Source: Pleomorphomonas sp. | GTDB lineage: Bacteria; Pseudomonadota; Alphaproteobacteria; Rhizobiales; Pleomorphomonadaceae | NCBI GenBank assembly: GCA_030603685.1 | Contig: JAUVXG010000003.1 | Coordinates: forward strand, 1 to 64,000 | Length of the DNA: 64,000 nt | Reading direction: 5' to 3' | Shown: piece after piece, positions 18,401 to 26,837 of the stretch | Layout: every line of letters begins with the position of its first letter | Position numbering within the stretch: the stretch's first letter is position 1 | The notes under the pieces: generated by a model | Databases searched by the model: none | What the model was told of the DNA's origin: nothing | Seen by the model: only the letters and a program-made list of their open reading frames with translations | Position numbers and translations under genes: made by a program

Positions 18401-18509
18401 GCAGGGGAACAGCACAGCTGATCCTGTCAGGACCGCAATCAGAGAAATGTTCCTTCGGGACGGTTTGCCGCCGGCTCCAGTGGATGAGGACGGCTCGATT
18501 CCGATTTAG
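15408..18509 (+). CDS. zorD: ZorD-like SNF2-family helicase/ATPase
   Basis: NADEQGLGKTLQTIAF (Walker A), VFDEIQAIKNP (motif II), GLTGTPIENS (III), DRVHRIGQTQPVSIHLP (VI); 1033 aa; starts 9 nt after zorC. Confidence 0.93.
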   Translation: MAFDFSFDSTGVTLSLKSEKQGLLAGLLGRHRARDLTRLSPDDRALLVAVADLKALAAERADAGLQIGTQQIRLAHGLVAAMDGASAAVLGLPPLVDLTLSTDVEGIVGSPNFRLRYQWMRNGQSVSCRRTGAILTVGGNPKRLPLWMMEALEIADGFAPSDNLETHWAALGRFREALDPGVSVGAPTQAARSSMSDFLAGLQVRVADRFSISTDETGDSFEVVPFSGRRLEREGYDVDAVVPEATSELEGADLDLFQARVRDRGALPAYRLGTGSYLVIDKSAAPALEVMARKRLAPVEERRAFIRNPRADIATAMEAFLRERGELDGLSPDAEEEAIEAAAVPLFVETEEYSERVKGIKVFEKANLDIGPGSGTTWLPEVFSQAVLEAIANASIAEVRQLSQQVGEAVEKGETSVDFGDVEVPAGPEAKAALDAEVQRRELDGEGANVEEEVAPRRGPIVLDAETNFDDLTYRAAVKPRQSAIPDDVPTSIKTPLKAHQIESFHWQVAAWKAGLPGVLNADEQGLGKTLQTIAFIVWLKAQMAKAGGACARPVLVVAPTSLLRNWENEVEQHVERPGFGSIVRLYGASVAARKAVGARGKDTDRGEQTLDLSSLQEAISDGRGHRYWVLTTYTTLTNYQHSLARIPFSAGVFDEIQAIKNPDSLRAIAAEGMNLDFRIGLTGTPIENSTTDLWAIMDKIAPGWLGSLREFRERYSTPDETNMHELYERVFQEQGGLPPVALRRLKDDVARDLPAKSRRLHPRLMPNRQASVYEEARVKLAEGGLGAALKMLHHIRAVSVHPALDADDVGDDFVQASARLKATFDVLRRIKVANERALVFIEHRQMQYRFIEWVKAEFGLMHVDLINGDTPIPQRQAIVDRFQSHGGAPGFDLLVLGPKAAGTGLTLTAATHVIHLSRWWNPAVEEQCNDRVHRIGQTQPVSIHLPMAIHPGYRENSFDCLLHSLMQRKRRLAAAALWPMGDGDGDVAALQQGLATEQGNSTADPVRTAIREMFLRDGLPPAPVDEDGSIPI

Positions 18510-18513
18510 CGCA

Positions 18514-18566
18514 GCCTTAGCAAAAGTGGACGCCGGCTTTGCGTCCGGAGCTGCGCGAAAAAACTA
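18514..18566 (+). repeat. Dispersed repeat family 1 (AGCAAAAGTGGAAACCGGTTTTGCGTCCGGAGTTGCGTGAAAA-type)
   Basis: Matches copies at 23427, 37616, 52213(-), 56764(-), 59228 by eye. Confidence 0.8.
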
Positions 18567-18667
18567 GTTAGGGCATGTTGGCGAACCAAGGCTCGCCGAA
18601 CATGCTGTAGGTGATCAGGCTGGACACGGCTTTACGTGGCCCGATGTTTGACGATCCATCAGCCGTT

Positions 18668-18880
18668 GGTGGCTCAGCTGGCCGGGTAGCCGGCGGCGGT
18701 GAGGGCGGCGCGCAGGGCGGCTTCGCTGGCCGGGCTTTCGACGCTGATCCGGTGGGCGGCCAGATCCGCCTCGACCTTGGCGTCGGCATCGACGCCCTGA
18801 AGCGCCTTGGTGACCGAGCGGGCGCAGCCGCCGCAGGCCATGTTGGGAATGGTGAACTGGTACATCGTGGGGCCTCCTTG
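18668..18880. repeat. Right copy of about 213-bp direct repeat containing copZ
   Basis: Hand alignment to 10609-10821. Confidence 0.93.
18674..18865 (-). CDS. copZ: Copper chaperone, HMA domain (CopZ-like), right copy
   Basis: MYQFTIPNMACGGCARSVTKALQGVDADAKVE; adjacent to copA. Confidence 0.92.
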   Translation of the reverse strand: MYQFTIPNMACGGCARSVTKALQGVDADAKVEADLAAHRISVESPASEAALRAALTAAGYPAS

Positions 18881-18895
18881 GGGTTGAATGATCGT

Positions 18896-18926
18896 GAGAT
18901 AGGGCTTCCAAGCGTTGGAAGGTCAA
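18896..18926 (-). promoter_or_regulatory. CueR-type operator-promoter driving right copZ
   Basis: Minus strand TTGACCTTCCAACGCTTGGAAGCCCTATCTC: -35 TTGACC, -10 TATCTC, 19-bp spacer with dyad. Confidence 0.88.
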
Positions 18927-18973
18927 GGGGCGTGACTTGCCGTTGGCTTTTGTCGGCCCCATGTGAAAAGGGC

Positions 18974-19004
18974 TTGACCTTCCCATGGTTGGAAGCCTCA
19001 TCTT
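18974..19004 (+). promoter_or_regulatory. CueR-type operator-promoter driving copA
   Basis: TTGACCTTCCCATGGTTGGAAGCCTCATCTT: -35 TTGACC, -10 CATCTT, 19-bp spacer with ACCTTCC...GGAAG dyad. Confidence 0.9.
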
Positions 19005-19040
19005 CCGGGCATGATACGTTCGGAACAGAAGGAAGCGGCC

Positions 19041-21536
19041 ATGAATGCCCCCGCTCGCACCGCCTCGCCATCGTCCACCCAGTTCTCGCTGCCCATCGAG
19101 GGCATGACCTGCGCCTCCTGCGTCGGCCGCGTCGAGCGCGTGCTCAAGGCGGTGCCCGGCGTCGAGGCGGTGGCGGTCAACCTGGCGACGGAGCGGGCGA
19201 GCATCACCACCAACGGCGCGGTCGAACGCGCGAAACTGGTCGATGCCGTGGAGATGGCCGGCTATGGCGTGCCGGCGGCCCCGGCGACGGAGTCCCGCGT
19301 CGAGCTGACTGTGGAGGGCATGACGTGCGCCTCTTGCGTCGGCCGGGTCGAGCGGGCGCTCAAGGCGGTGCCGGGCGTTGACGAGGCCATCGTCAATCTG
19401 GCGACCGAGCGTGCAACCATTCGCGGCACGGCCGAGGCGGCGGCGCTGGTCGAGGCGGTGGAGACGGCCGGCTACGACGCCCGGCTGATCGAGGCGGCGA
19501 ATGTCGCCGACAGCCTCGCCGAGGACGCCGAGCGGGCCGACCGGAAGGACGCCGAGCGGCGGACGCTGGCCCGCGACCTGATCGTCGCGGCGGTGCTGAC
19601 GGCGCCGGTGTTCGTCATGGAAATGGGCTCGCACCTGTTCTCCGGCATGCACATGCTGATCGCCGACACCCTGGGCATGCAGGGCAGCTGGTATTTGCAA
19701 TTCGTGCTGACGACGCTGGTGATGTTCGGCCCCGGCCGGCGCTTCTACGTGAAGGGGCTGCCGGCGCTCTGGCGTCTGGCGCCCGACATGAACTCGCTGG
19801 TGGCGGTGGGGTCGCTCGCCGCCTACGGCTACTCGCTGGTGGCGACCTTCGCCCCCGGCCTGCTGCCGGCCGGCACGCTCAACGTCTATTACGAGGCGGC
19901 GGCGGTGATCGTCACGCTGATCCTGCTCGGCCGCTTGCTGGAAGCGCGCGCCAAGGGCCGCACCTCCGAGGCGATCCGCCGGCTGGTCGGCCTTCAGGTG
20001 AAGACGGCGCACGTGCGCCGCGACGGCAAGGTGACCGATCTCCCCATCGCTTCGGTGCTGGCTGGCGACGTCGTCGAGGTGCGGCCCGGCGAGCGTGTGC
20101 CCGTCGATGGCGAGGTGATCGACGGCGACAGCTTCGTCGACGAGTCGATGATCACCGGCGAGCCGATCCCGGTGGCCAAGACGGCCGGCGGCAAGGTGGT
20201 GGGCGGCACCGTCAACCAGACCGGCGCCTTCGCCTTCCGCGCCACGGCGGTGGGCGGCGACACCGTGCTGTCGCAGATCATCCGCATGGTCGAGGAGGCG
20301 CAGGGCTCCAAGCTGCCGATCCAGGCCATGGTCGACCGCATCACCATGTGGTTCGTGCCGGCAGTGTTCGCCGTGGCGGCGCTGACCTTCGCTGTCTGGC
20401 TGATGCTGGCGCCGTCGTCGCCCTTGACCTTCGCGCTGATCAACGCGGTGGCGGTACTGATCATCGCCTGCCCCTGCGCCATGGGGCTGGCGACGCCGAC
20501 CTCGATCATGGTCGGCACCGGTCGGGGCGCCGAGCTCGGCGTGCTGTTCCGCCGCGGAGAGGCCTTGCAGCTTCTGAGGGACGCCAAGGTGGTGGCCGTC
20601 GACAAGACCGGCACGCTGACCGAGGGCAAGCCGGCGCTGACCGACCTGGAATTGGCCGAGGGCTTCGACCGCCCGGCGGTGCTGGCGCTGGTGGCGGCGG
20701 CCGAGAGCAAGTCCGCGCATCCGATCGCCCGCGCCATCGTCGCGGCGGCCGAGGCCGAGGGGCTGGAGCTGCCTGAGGTGACCGACTTCGGCTCGGTGAC
20801 CGGCCTGGGCGTGACGGCGGTGGCCGGTGGCCAGCGCGTCCAGCTGGGCGCCGACCGCTACATGGCCCAGCTCGGCTTGGACGTGTCGGGCTTTGCCGAC
20901 GTGGCCAGGCGGCTGGCCGGCGAGGGCAAGTCGCCGCTTTATGCGGCCATCGACGGCAAGCTGGCGGCGGTCGTCGCCGTGGCGGACCCGGTCAAGGCGT
21001 CGACGCCGGCCGCCATCGCAGCGCTGCACGAGCTTGGCCTGAAGGTGGCGATGATCACCGGCGACAATGCGCTGACGGCCAAGGCCATCGCCGCCCGCCT
21101 CGGCATCGACGAGGTGGTGGCCGAGGTATTGCCGGACGGCAAGGTGGAGGCGGTGCGCCGGCTCAAGGCCGAGGGTACGCTGGCCTTCGTCGGCGACGGC
21201 ATCAACGACGCGCCGGCGCTGGCCGAGGCCGATGTCGGCCTCGCCATCGGCACCGGCACCGATGTCGCCATCGAGGCGGCCGACGTGGTGCTGATGTCGG
21301 GCAGCCTGCAGGGCGTGCCCAACGCCATCGCGCTCTCCAAGGCGACCATCGGCAACATTCGCCAGAACCTGTTCTGGGCCTTCGCCTACAACACGGCGCT
21401 GATCCCGCTGGCGGCCGGCGCGCTCTACCCGTCGCTCGGCATCCTGCTGTCGCCGGTGTTCGCGGCCGGCGCCATGGCGCTCTCCAGCGTGTTCGTGCTG
21501 GGCAATGCCCTCCGGCTGCGCCGCTTCGCGGTTTGA
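19041..21536 (+). CDS. copA: Copper-translocating P1B-type ATPase
   Basis: Two [16 protein letters not shown] domains; [42 protein letters not shown]. Confidence 0.96.
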   Translation: MNAPARTASPSSTQFSLPIEGMTCASCVGRVERVLKAVPGVEAVAVNLATERASITTNGAVERAKLVDAVEMAGYGVPAAPATESRVELTVEGMTCASCVGRVERALKAVPGVDEAIVNLATERATIRGTAEAAALVEAVETAGYDARLIEAANVADSLAEDAERADRKDAERRTLARDLIVAAVLTAPVFVMEMGSHLFSGMHMLIADTLGMQGSWYLQFVLTTLVMFGPGRRFYVKGLPALWRLAPDMNSLVAVGSLAAYGYSLVATFAPGLLPAGTLNVYYEAAAVIVTLILLGRLLEARAKGRTSEAIRRLVGLQVKTAHVRRDGKVTDLPIASVLAGDVVEVRPGERVPVDGEVIDGDSFVDESMITGEPIPVAKTAGGKVVGGTVNQTGAFAFRATAVGGDTVLSQIIRMVEEAQGSKLPIQAMVDRITMWFVPAVFAVAALTFAVWLMLAPSSPLTFALINAVAVLIIACPCAMGLATPTSIMVGTGRGAELGVLFRRGEALQLLRDAKVVAVDKTGTLTEGKPALTDLELAEGFDRPAVLALVAAAESKSAHPIARAIVAAAEAEGLELPEVTDFGSVTGLGVTAVAGGQRVQLGADRYMAQLGLDVSGFADVARRLAGEGKSPLYAAIDGKLAAVVAVADPVKASTPAAIAALHELGLKVAMITGDNALTAKAIAARLGIDEVVAEVLPDGKVEAVRRLKAEGTLAFVGDGINDAPALAEADVGLAIGTGTDVAIEAADVVLMSGSLQGVPNAIALSKATIGNIRQNLFWAFAYNTALIPLAAGALYPSLGILLSPVFAAGAMALSSVFVLGNALRLRRFAV

Positions 21537-21633
21537 GATCGCTTCCGTCGGGATTCGACCTTTCGGATCGGATGCTGACGGAGGCGGAAGCGCCCGACCG
21601 GAACGCGTATGAGATCTGACAAGGAGACGGCAG

Positions 21634-22074
21634 ATGAATATCGGTGAGGCGGCCAAGGCCTCCGGCGTGTCGGCCAAGATGATCCGTTACTACGAGCAGA
21701 CCGGGCTGATCCCCAAGGCCGACCGGCGGCAGTCGGGCTATCGCGACTATTCGGACACCGACGTGCACATGCTGCGCTTCATCCGCCGGTCGCGCGACCT
21801 TGGCTTTTCCGTCGCCGAGATTGCCGAACTGCTCGACCTCTGGCGTGACGAGGGGCGGGCCAGCGCCGAGGTGAAGCGGCTGGCGCAGAACCACATCGAC
21901 GATCTCAACAAGCGGATCGCCGCCATGCAGGACATGACCAACACGCTGTCCCAACTGGTGTGCGCCTGCCACGGCGACGACCGGCCGCAGTGCCCGATCC
22001 TCGAACGGCTGAGCAACGATGCCGACGACGAGGACCTGTCGATCCAGCCGCGCAGAGGGGCGGTGGCGGGGTAG
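21634..22074 (+). CDS. cueR: MerR-family copper-responsive regulator
   Basis: MNIGEAAKASGVSAKMIRYYEQTGLIP; C-terminal CACHGDDRPQCPIL metal-binding motif. Confidence 0.95.
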   Translation: MNIGEAAKASGVSAKMIRYYEQTGLIPKADRRQSGYRDYSDTDVHMLRFIRRSRDLGFSVAEIAELLDLWRDEGRASAEVKRLAQNHIDDLNKRIAAMQDMTNTLSQLVCACHGDDRPQCPILERLSNDADDEDLSIQPRRGAVAG

Positions 22075-22131
22075 GGCGGCCTCGTCGGGCGTCGGCGGGT
22101 GCCCAGGCACCGCGCTCTTCCGCTTTCGCCG

Positions 22132-22404
22132 TCAGTTCAGGGTATACGTCCCGTCGCGCATGACGAACTCGGCCGGCCTGATCAGGCGGTTGTGGGCGAC
22201 CTGCACCGAGTGCAAGGGGCCGTCGAGCTTCCGCGTCCAGAAGTCGAGGAAGCGGCGCAGCGTCGGAAAGTCGGGGAAGATGTCCAGGTCCTGCCAGACG
22301 TAGCTCTGCAGGAGGCTGGGGGCATCGGGGCGGTAGTAGAGGATTTCGGCGGTCGTCAGACCGTAGCCTTCAAGCTGTTTGCGGAACTCAGGGGAAACCA
22401 GCAT
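22132..22404 (-). CDS. Usg family protein
   Basis: TTAEILYYRPDAPSLLQSYVWQDLDIFPDFPTLRRFLDFW pattern typical of Usg family. Confidence 0.75.
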   Translation of the reverse strand: MLVSPEFRKQLEGYGLTTAEILYYRPDAPSLLQSYVWQDLDIFPDFPTLRRFLDFWTRKLDGPLHSVQVAHNRLIRPAEFVMRDGTYTLN

Positions 22405-22545
22405 CTGGCACCTCGCACGATCTCCAAAAACAGGAACAGGCTAACAATGTGCGGGCCAAAAATCAAGAATATGTGCGAGCGTTATCAATGGTTTAGCACT
22501 CTCTGTCGAGGCCTGCTGCCAGCGGGCCGGCAAGGGGCTTCTCCA

Positions 22546-23412
22546 TCAGGGCGCCAGCGTCTCCATGCGGACGCCCTCGGTCGCGTAGCGGGCGAGCAGG
22601 AAGTCGCGGATGTCCGCGACCTGCCCGTCACGGAAGGTGAGGGCGACGAAGTAGGCGGGTTGGCCGAGGGAGACGTCGCGATCGTAGACCAGCATGGCCG
22701 GGCGACCCTCGACGAGGCCGGGGGCGAAGGCCCACTGGCGGGTTTCGGCATATCGGCCGTAGTAGTCGCCGACCTGGGACTTGCCGGTCCGGCTCAGCCT
22801 CGACACCAGGTCGAGACGCACGTCCTCGGCCAGCATGGCGCGCACCGCGTCGAAATCGCCGGCTCGGAAGCCGTCGACATAGGCGACGAGGCGCCGTCGG
22901 GTCTCGGCCGTCAGCGCGGGCGGCTCGGCATCCTCCGGTTCGTCGAGGAAGGCGCGCAGACTGGCGCGGCCGCGTTGCAGGGCCGATTTCGCGGCCGGCG
23001 GGCTGATGCCGTTGATCTCGGCGATCTCTTCGAGCGAGTGGCCGATCACGTCCTTCATGACGACCGCGCTGCGCTGGAGCGGCGGCAGGCGCAGGAAGAT
23101 GCGGATCGAGGCGGTGGCGGCGCCGGGGTCCGGCGTCGGCGCGACGGCGCTCGTGTCCAGCACCTCCGGATCCTCGGCCATCGGCAGGCGTCGGCGGCGG
23201 CGCAGGAAATCGAGGGCGGTGTTGTGGACGATGCGGAACAGCCAGCCGTCGGGGTTGGCGAGGTCCGCGCCCTCCCACGCCGCCACCGCCTTCAGGCAGG
23301 CGTCCTGCACGATGTCCTCGGCGTCGACGGTCGAGCCCACCATGCGCGCGCAATAGCGGTGGAGCTGGGGCCGCAGGACCGCCAGTCGTTTCTCGAGGTC
23401 CTGCGGGATCAT
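22546..23412 (-). CDS. ECF/sigma-70 family sigma factor with C-terminal SnoaL-like domain
   Basis: YCARMVGSTVDAEDIVQDACLKAV; sigma region 4; C-terminal NTF2-like segment. Confidence 0.88.
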   Translation of the reverse strand: MIPQDLEKRLAVLRPQLHRYCARMVGSTVDAEDIVQDACLKAVAAWEGADLANPDGWLFRIVHNTALDFLRRRRRLPMAEDPEVLDTSAVAPTPDPGAATASIRIFLRLPPLQRSAVVMKDVIGHSLEEIAEINGISPPAAKSALQRGRASLRAFLDEPEDAEPPALTAETRRRLVAYVDGFRAGDFDAVRAMLAEDVRLDLVSRLSRTGKSQVGDYYGRYAETRQWAFAPGLVEGRPAMLVYDRDVSLGQPAYFVALTFRDGQVADIRDFLLARYATEGVRMETLAP

Positions 23413-23426
23413 TCGGTGTCCTCGCT

Positions 23427-23495
23427 AGAGTAACTTCAGCAAAAGTGGAAACCGGTTTTGCATCCGGAGTTGCGTGAAAACAAAGGCGTAGAGCA
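23427..23495 (+). repeat. Dispersed repeat family 1
   Basis: CAGCAAAAGTGGAAACCGGTTTTGCATCCGGAGTTGCGTGAAAAC. Confidence 0.8.
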
Positions 23496-23497
23496 CA

Positions 23498-23884
23498 TCA
23501 GGCGGCGCGCTGGTAGGCGATGGCGCCGACGGTCGCGTCGAAGCGAGCCAGCGCCGCCAGCTTGGGGAAGTAGGCGACCATGCGCTCGTTGGTCTGCATC
23601 GCCTTGACGGCGGCGGCGTCGCGCCACTGAGAGATGATGACCACCCGCGATCCGTCGGCGGCGGCCACCAGATTGGTGGCGATCCAGCCGTCCAGCGTCG
23701 AGATCACCTTGTCGATGTTGTCGCGCAGGAGGGCCAGCAGCGCCTCCTGGTCGGTCGGCTCGCAGGTCAGGACGTTGACCAGCGTGGTGGCGTCGGGCTT
23801 CAGGGCGATTTCGTTCATCTCGGACACTCTCATCGACGCCGGGGATCGGCGTCCTGCCCAAGTCAGACGTTCGGCCCGAGCCAA
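23498..23884 (-). CDS. Antibiotic biosynthesis monooxygenase (ABM)-like domain protein
   Basis: VNVLTCEPTDQEALLALLRDNIDKVIST...VIISQWRDAAAVKAMQ. Confidence 0.75.
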   Translation of the reverse strand: MARAERLTWAGRRSPASMRVSEMNEIALKPDATTLVNVLTCEPTDQEALLALLRDNIDKVISTLDGWIATNLVAAADGSRVVIISQWRDAAAVKAMQTNERMVAYFPKLAALARFDATVGAIAYQRAA

Positions 23885-23967
23885 ACGGATCGCGGCCGAA
23901 AAAAGAATCTTTCCGTGTCGATGGCGGGGCCGGCCCGGTGGGGTCGGCCGCCCTTTTCTGGTTGTTC

Positions 23968-24091
23968 GCGTTCCGCTTGATCCGGACTTATCCGGCTCAA
24001 GCGGGTTCCGGCCTGACCGGCCGGCGCCCGGTCGGGCGCTTCCGCTTCCGTCAGGTTCCGCCCGAAAGGTCGAAACCCGACGGAAACGGTA
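23968..24091. repeat. Dispersed repeat family 2 (TTCCGCTTGATCCGGA...TCCGGCTCAAGCGG and GGTCGGGCGCTTCCGCTTCCGTCAGG...CGACGGAAACG)
   Basis: Shares blocks with 4768, 21539, 29209, 59182 regions. Confidence 0.7.
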
Positions 24092-25906
24092 TTACTCGGC
24101 CGCGTCGAACAGCGGCACCTGGGTCATTTCCGGCACCAGCACCATGCCCTTGTCGGTGATGCGGATTTCCGGGATGACCGACAGCGGGATCAGGTTGAAG
24201 CCCATGTAGGGCAGGGTGCAGCCGGCCTTTTCCCACTCCACCTTCAGCGCCTGCACTTCGCCGGCGACGAGATGGACGCGCTTGTCGGACATCAGTCCGG
24301 CCACCGGCAGCGGCACCATGGCCGTCACCTTGCCGTCCTGCACCACGCAGATGCCGCCGTGCTCGGCCTCGATGGCCTTGAGCGCCACCGCCATGTCGGC
24401 CTCGTTGGTGCCGGCGATGATGATGTTGTGGCTGTCGTGGCCGACCGAGGAGGCGACGGCGCCGTGCTTCAGGCCGAAGTTCTGCAGAAGGCCGCGCGCC
24501 ACGTTGCCGTCCGACTTGCCGTGCCGCTCGACGACGGTGACGAAGGCGAGGTCGTGGCGGTCGAACAGCGTCTGCCAGTCGTTGGCCGGCTCCAGCGCGA
24601 TCTTGACGTGCTTCAGCACGATGCCCGGCAGCTCGGCGCGGATGACGTTGGCGGTGACCGGCGCCGTCGGCAGATCGGGCGTCAGCTTCAGTTCCTTGGG
24701 CAGGTGGATGGTGGCGTAGGCGGCGTCCGGGTAGCGGTAGCGCGCTTCCAGCGTCGATTCCAGCGTCGGGGTGATGGCGCGGCGGTCGACCATCAGCTCG
24801 CCGCCGTACCAGGTCGACTGCGGCACCAGGTCGTCGTCGAGCAGCACCAGGTCGGCGCGCCGGCCGCCGCCGAGGCCGCCGATCTCGCCGTCCATGGCAT
24901 AGCGGGTGGCGCCGGAAATCGAGCCCATCGCCCAGGCGGTGGTGCGCGGAATGCCGATGCGGTAGGCCTGCCGCACCACCCAGTCGAGGCCGAAGGCCAG
25001 AAGGTCCTCGGCGTCGCGGTCGTCGGTGCAGACGGCGATGCGGCGCGGCGATGCGCCCAGCTCGGTGATCGTCTTGATCGCCTCGGGCAGCGAGTGCCAG
25101 GGCGTCGTCGGCGGGCCGCCGCGCAGGAAGATCCAGACGCCGGCCTCAAGCAGGTCGTCGGCGATGTCGCGGTCGGTGGCCTCGTGGGTGTCGGTGACGC
25201 CGGCGGCGGCATAGGCGGCGACGAACTCGCGGCCATAGACGTGGCCGGAGACGGGGCGACCGCGCGAGAGAGCGGCGGCGATGATGGCGTGGCTGCGCTC
25301 GTCGCCCATGGTTACCGGCACGAAGTCCATCTTCTCGCCCAGCGCCACGGCCTCGGGCCACTTGTCGAACAGCGCGCCGATCTTCTCCGGCGTCAGGTCG
25401 CCGCCGGCCGTTTCCAGCTCGGGCGAGGTGGCGGGCACGGTGGAGGCCAGCGTGTGGAAGATGGAGAGCGGCGCCTCGCGGGCGTCCTCCATCATCGCCT
25501 CGATGCCGGCGACGTCCATCACGTTGCCGATCTCGTGGCTGTCGCAGAAGATGGTGGTGGTGCCGTTGAGCAGCGCCGCCTCGGCATAGGCGCAGGCCGT
25601 CACCATCGAGCTTTCGATGTGGATGTGCGGGTCGACGAGGCCGGGGCCGATGATGCCGCCCTGTGCGTCGTAGATGGAGGCCGAGCCGCCGCGGTAGCTG
25701 CCGGCTTCCTTGACGGCGGCGATGCGCCCGCCGGAAATCCAGATCTCGCGGTCGTTGAGGATGCGCTCGGAGTAGGTGGACAGGGCGCGGGCGCCGGTGA
25801 TCACCAGGTCGGGGTCGGCGCGGCCGGACGCCACGTCGGCCAAGCGACGGGTCAGAAGATGCAAGGGCTTGACGGAAAAACGCGTTGGCTTGGCGGTACT
25901 GGACAT
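24092..25906 (-). CDS. ade: Adenine deaminase
   Basis: [46 protein letters not shown]. Confidence 0.96.
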   Translation of the reverse strand: MSSTAKPTRFSVKPLHLLTRRLADVASGRADPDLVITGARALSTYSERILNDREIWISGGRIAAVKEAGSYRGGSASIYDAQGGIIGPGLVDPHIHIESSMVTACAYAEAALLNGTTTIFCDSHEIGNVMDVAGIEAMMEDAREAPLSIFHTLASTVPATSPELETAGGDLTPEKIGALFDKWPEAVALGEKMDFVPVTMGDERSHAIIAAALSRGRPVSGHVYGREFVAAYAAAGVTDTHEATDRDIADDLLEAGVWIFLRGGPPTTPWHSLPEAIKTITELGASPRRIAVCTDDRDAEDLLAFGLDWVVRQAYRIGIPRTTAWAMGSISGATRYAMDGEIGGLGGGRRADLVLLDDDLVPQSTWYGGELMVDRRAITPTLESTLEARYRYPDAAYATIHLPKELKLTPDLPTAPVTANVIRAELPGIVLKHVKIALEPANDWQTLFDRHDLAFVTVVERHGKSDGNVARGLLQNFGLKHGAVASSVGHDSHNIIIAGTNEADMAVALKAIEAEHGGICVVQDGKVTAMVPLPVAGLMSDKRVHLVAGEVQALKVEWEKAGCTLPYMGFNLIPLSVIPEIRITDKGMVLVPEMTQVPLFDAAE

Positions 25907-26154
25907 CCGGACCTCGGGCTCTATTCAACAAAGCCCCACCGGCCGGGCCGATCGGGGCCAAGCCATGGTAAACGCCGGATGAGGCGATTCAAAGCCGAAA
26001 GTCGAGGGGGGCCGGATGGACGGACAATTGCCGCGACAAGGCTGCCAGCGTAGTGTTCAACCCTGACGGTAGCGACTGGCGTGCAAGGGATGCGACGCGG
26101 CAAGGCGCTTTTTCTCCGACTTTGTATTCACAAGGCCCAGGATTGTTCGGAATA

Positions 26155-26733
26155 ATGTCCGCCAAAATTTACAAGAGAGTGCTGGTCGGGGTTTTCCTGT
26201 TTGCGGTCAATGAGTTGCTTCTTCTGCTCTTCCTCGTGCTTTCATTTGCCGCCTTGGGGAGAGGGGTGGATGGCGAGGTTGAAGCCATCTGCTTGAAAGA
26301 GTATCCAGACAAGGCGACGCACACGTTCGGTTCGCCTTGCTATAATCCGCCGTTTATCCACGCTTTCTACGCTCTGGCGGCCGCTCTCGTGTTTGCTGTG
26401 CTGGTTTATTCTCTGATCTCATTCTTGAGAAGGCCGGCGAGTTCGATCGGAAATCACGAGTCTATGCTCGATTTTCTTCCTGCGGAAGTGAGGGATTCGC
26501 TGGAGGCTTATGCGGGCGTTTTATGTTTCGTGCTGCCGCTCGTTTCGGCGCCTTTCTTCCTCGTCGCGTTAGTGGCGTGGTCGGACTCGCAACATGTTTG
26601 CCCGTTCGGCAATCAGTGTAGCGATGCACAGGCGACCATGTGGTTTGGCTGCACGGTTGGCGTCCTGGTGCTGGGGCTCTTCATTGTGCTGCTGCGCTTT
26701 TTGTTGAGACGTCGCCAAGGTGTTGGGACCTGA
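26155..26733 (+). CDS. Hypothetical polytopic membrane protein
   Basis: Several hydrophobic segments; in-frame ATG at 26155. Confidence 0.6.
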   Translation: MSAKIYKRVLVGVFLFAVNELLLLLFLVLSFAALGRGVDGEVEAICLKEYPDKATHTFGSPCYNPPFIHAFYALAAALVFAVLVYSLISFLRRPASSIGNHESMLDFLPAEVRDSLEAYAGVLCFVLPLVSAPFFLVALVAWSDSQHVCPFGNQCSDAQATMWFGCTVGVLVLGLFIVLLRFLLRRRQGVGT

Positions 26734-26837
26734 GGTTCGACGTAGCCTGCTGGACCGGTCGCCTTACCCGACAGGAGTTTGCGCGCGAAGGCTGGTGTCT
26801 TCGTTCCGGACGACCGACCTTCTCCTCCACTTCCCGT

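Noticed and set aside
15408-18509. Chromatin-remodelling or generic repair SNF2 helicase (RapA/HepA) or DISARM/BREX-type helicase
   Set aside because: Operon context with ZorABC and no methyltransferase, PLD, BrxC or PglZ-like genes nearby
10609-18880. Composite transposon bounded by the copZ repeats
   Set aside because: No transposase, terminal inverted repeats or target duplications; repeats are intact coding genes, so homologous recombination or gene duplication is more plausible
24092-26154. Purine riboswitch upstream of adenine deaminase
   Set aside because: No recognisable conserved purine-riboswitch core in the 25907-26154 region; not supported
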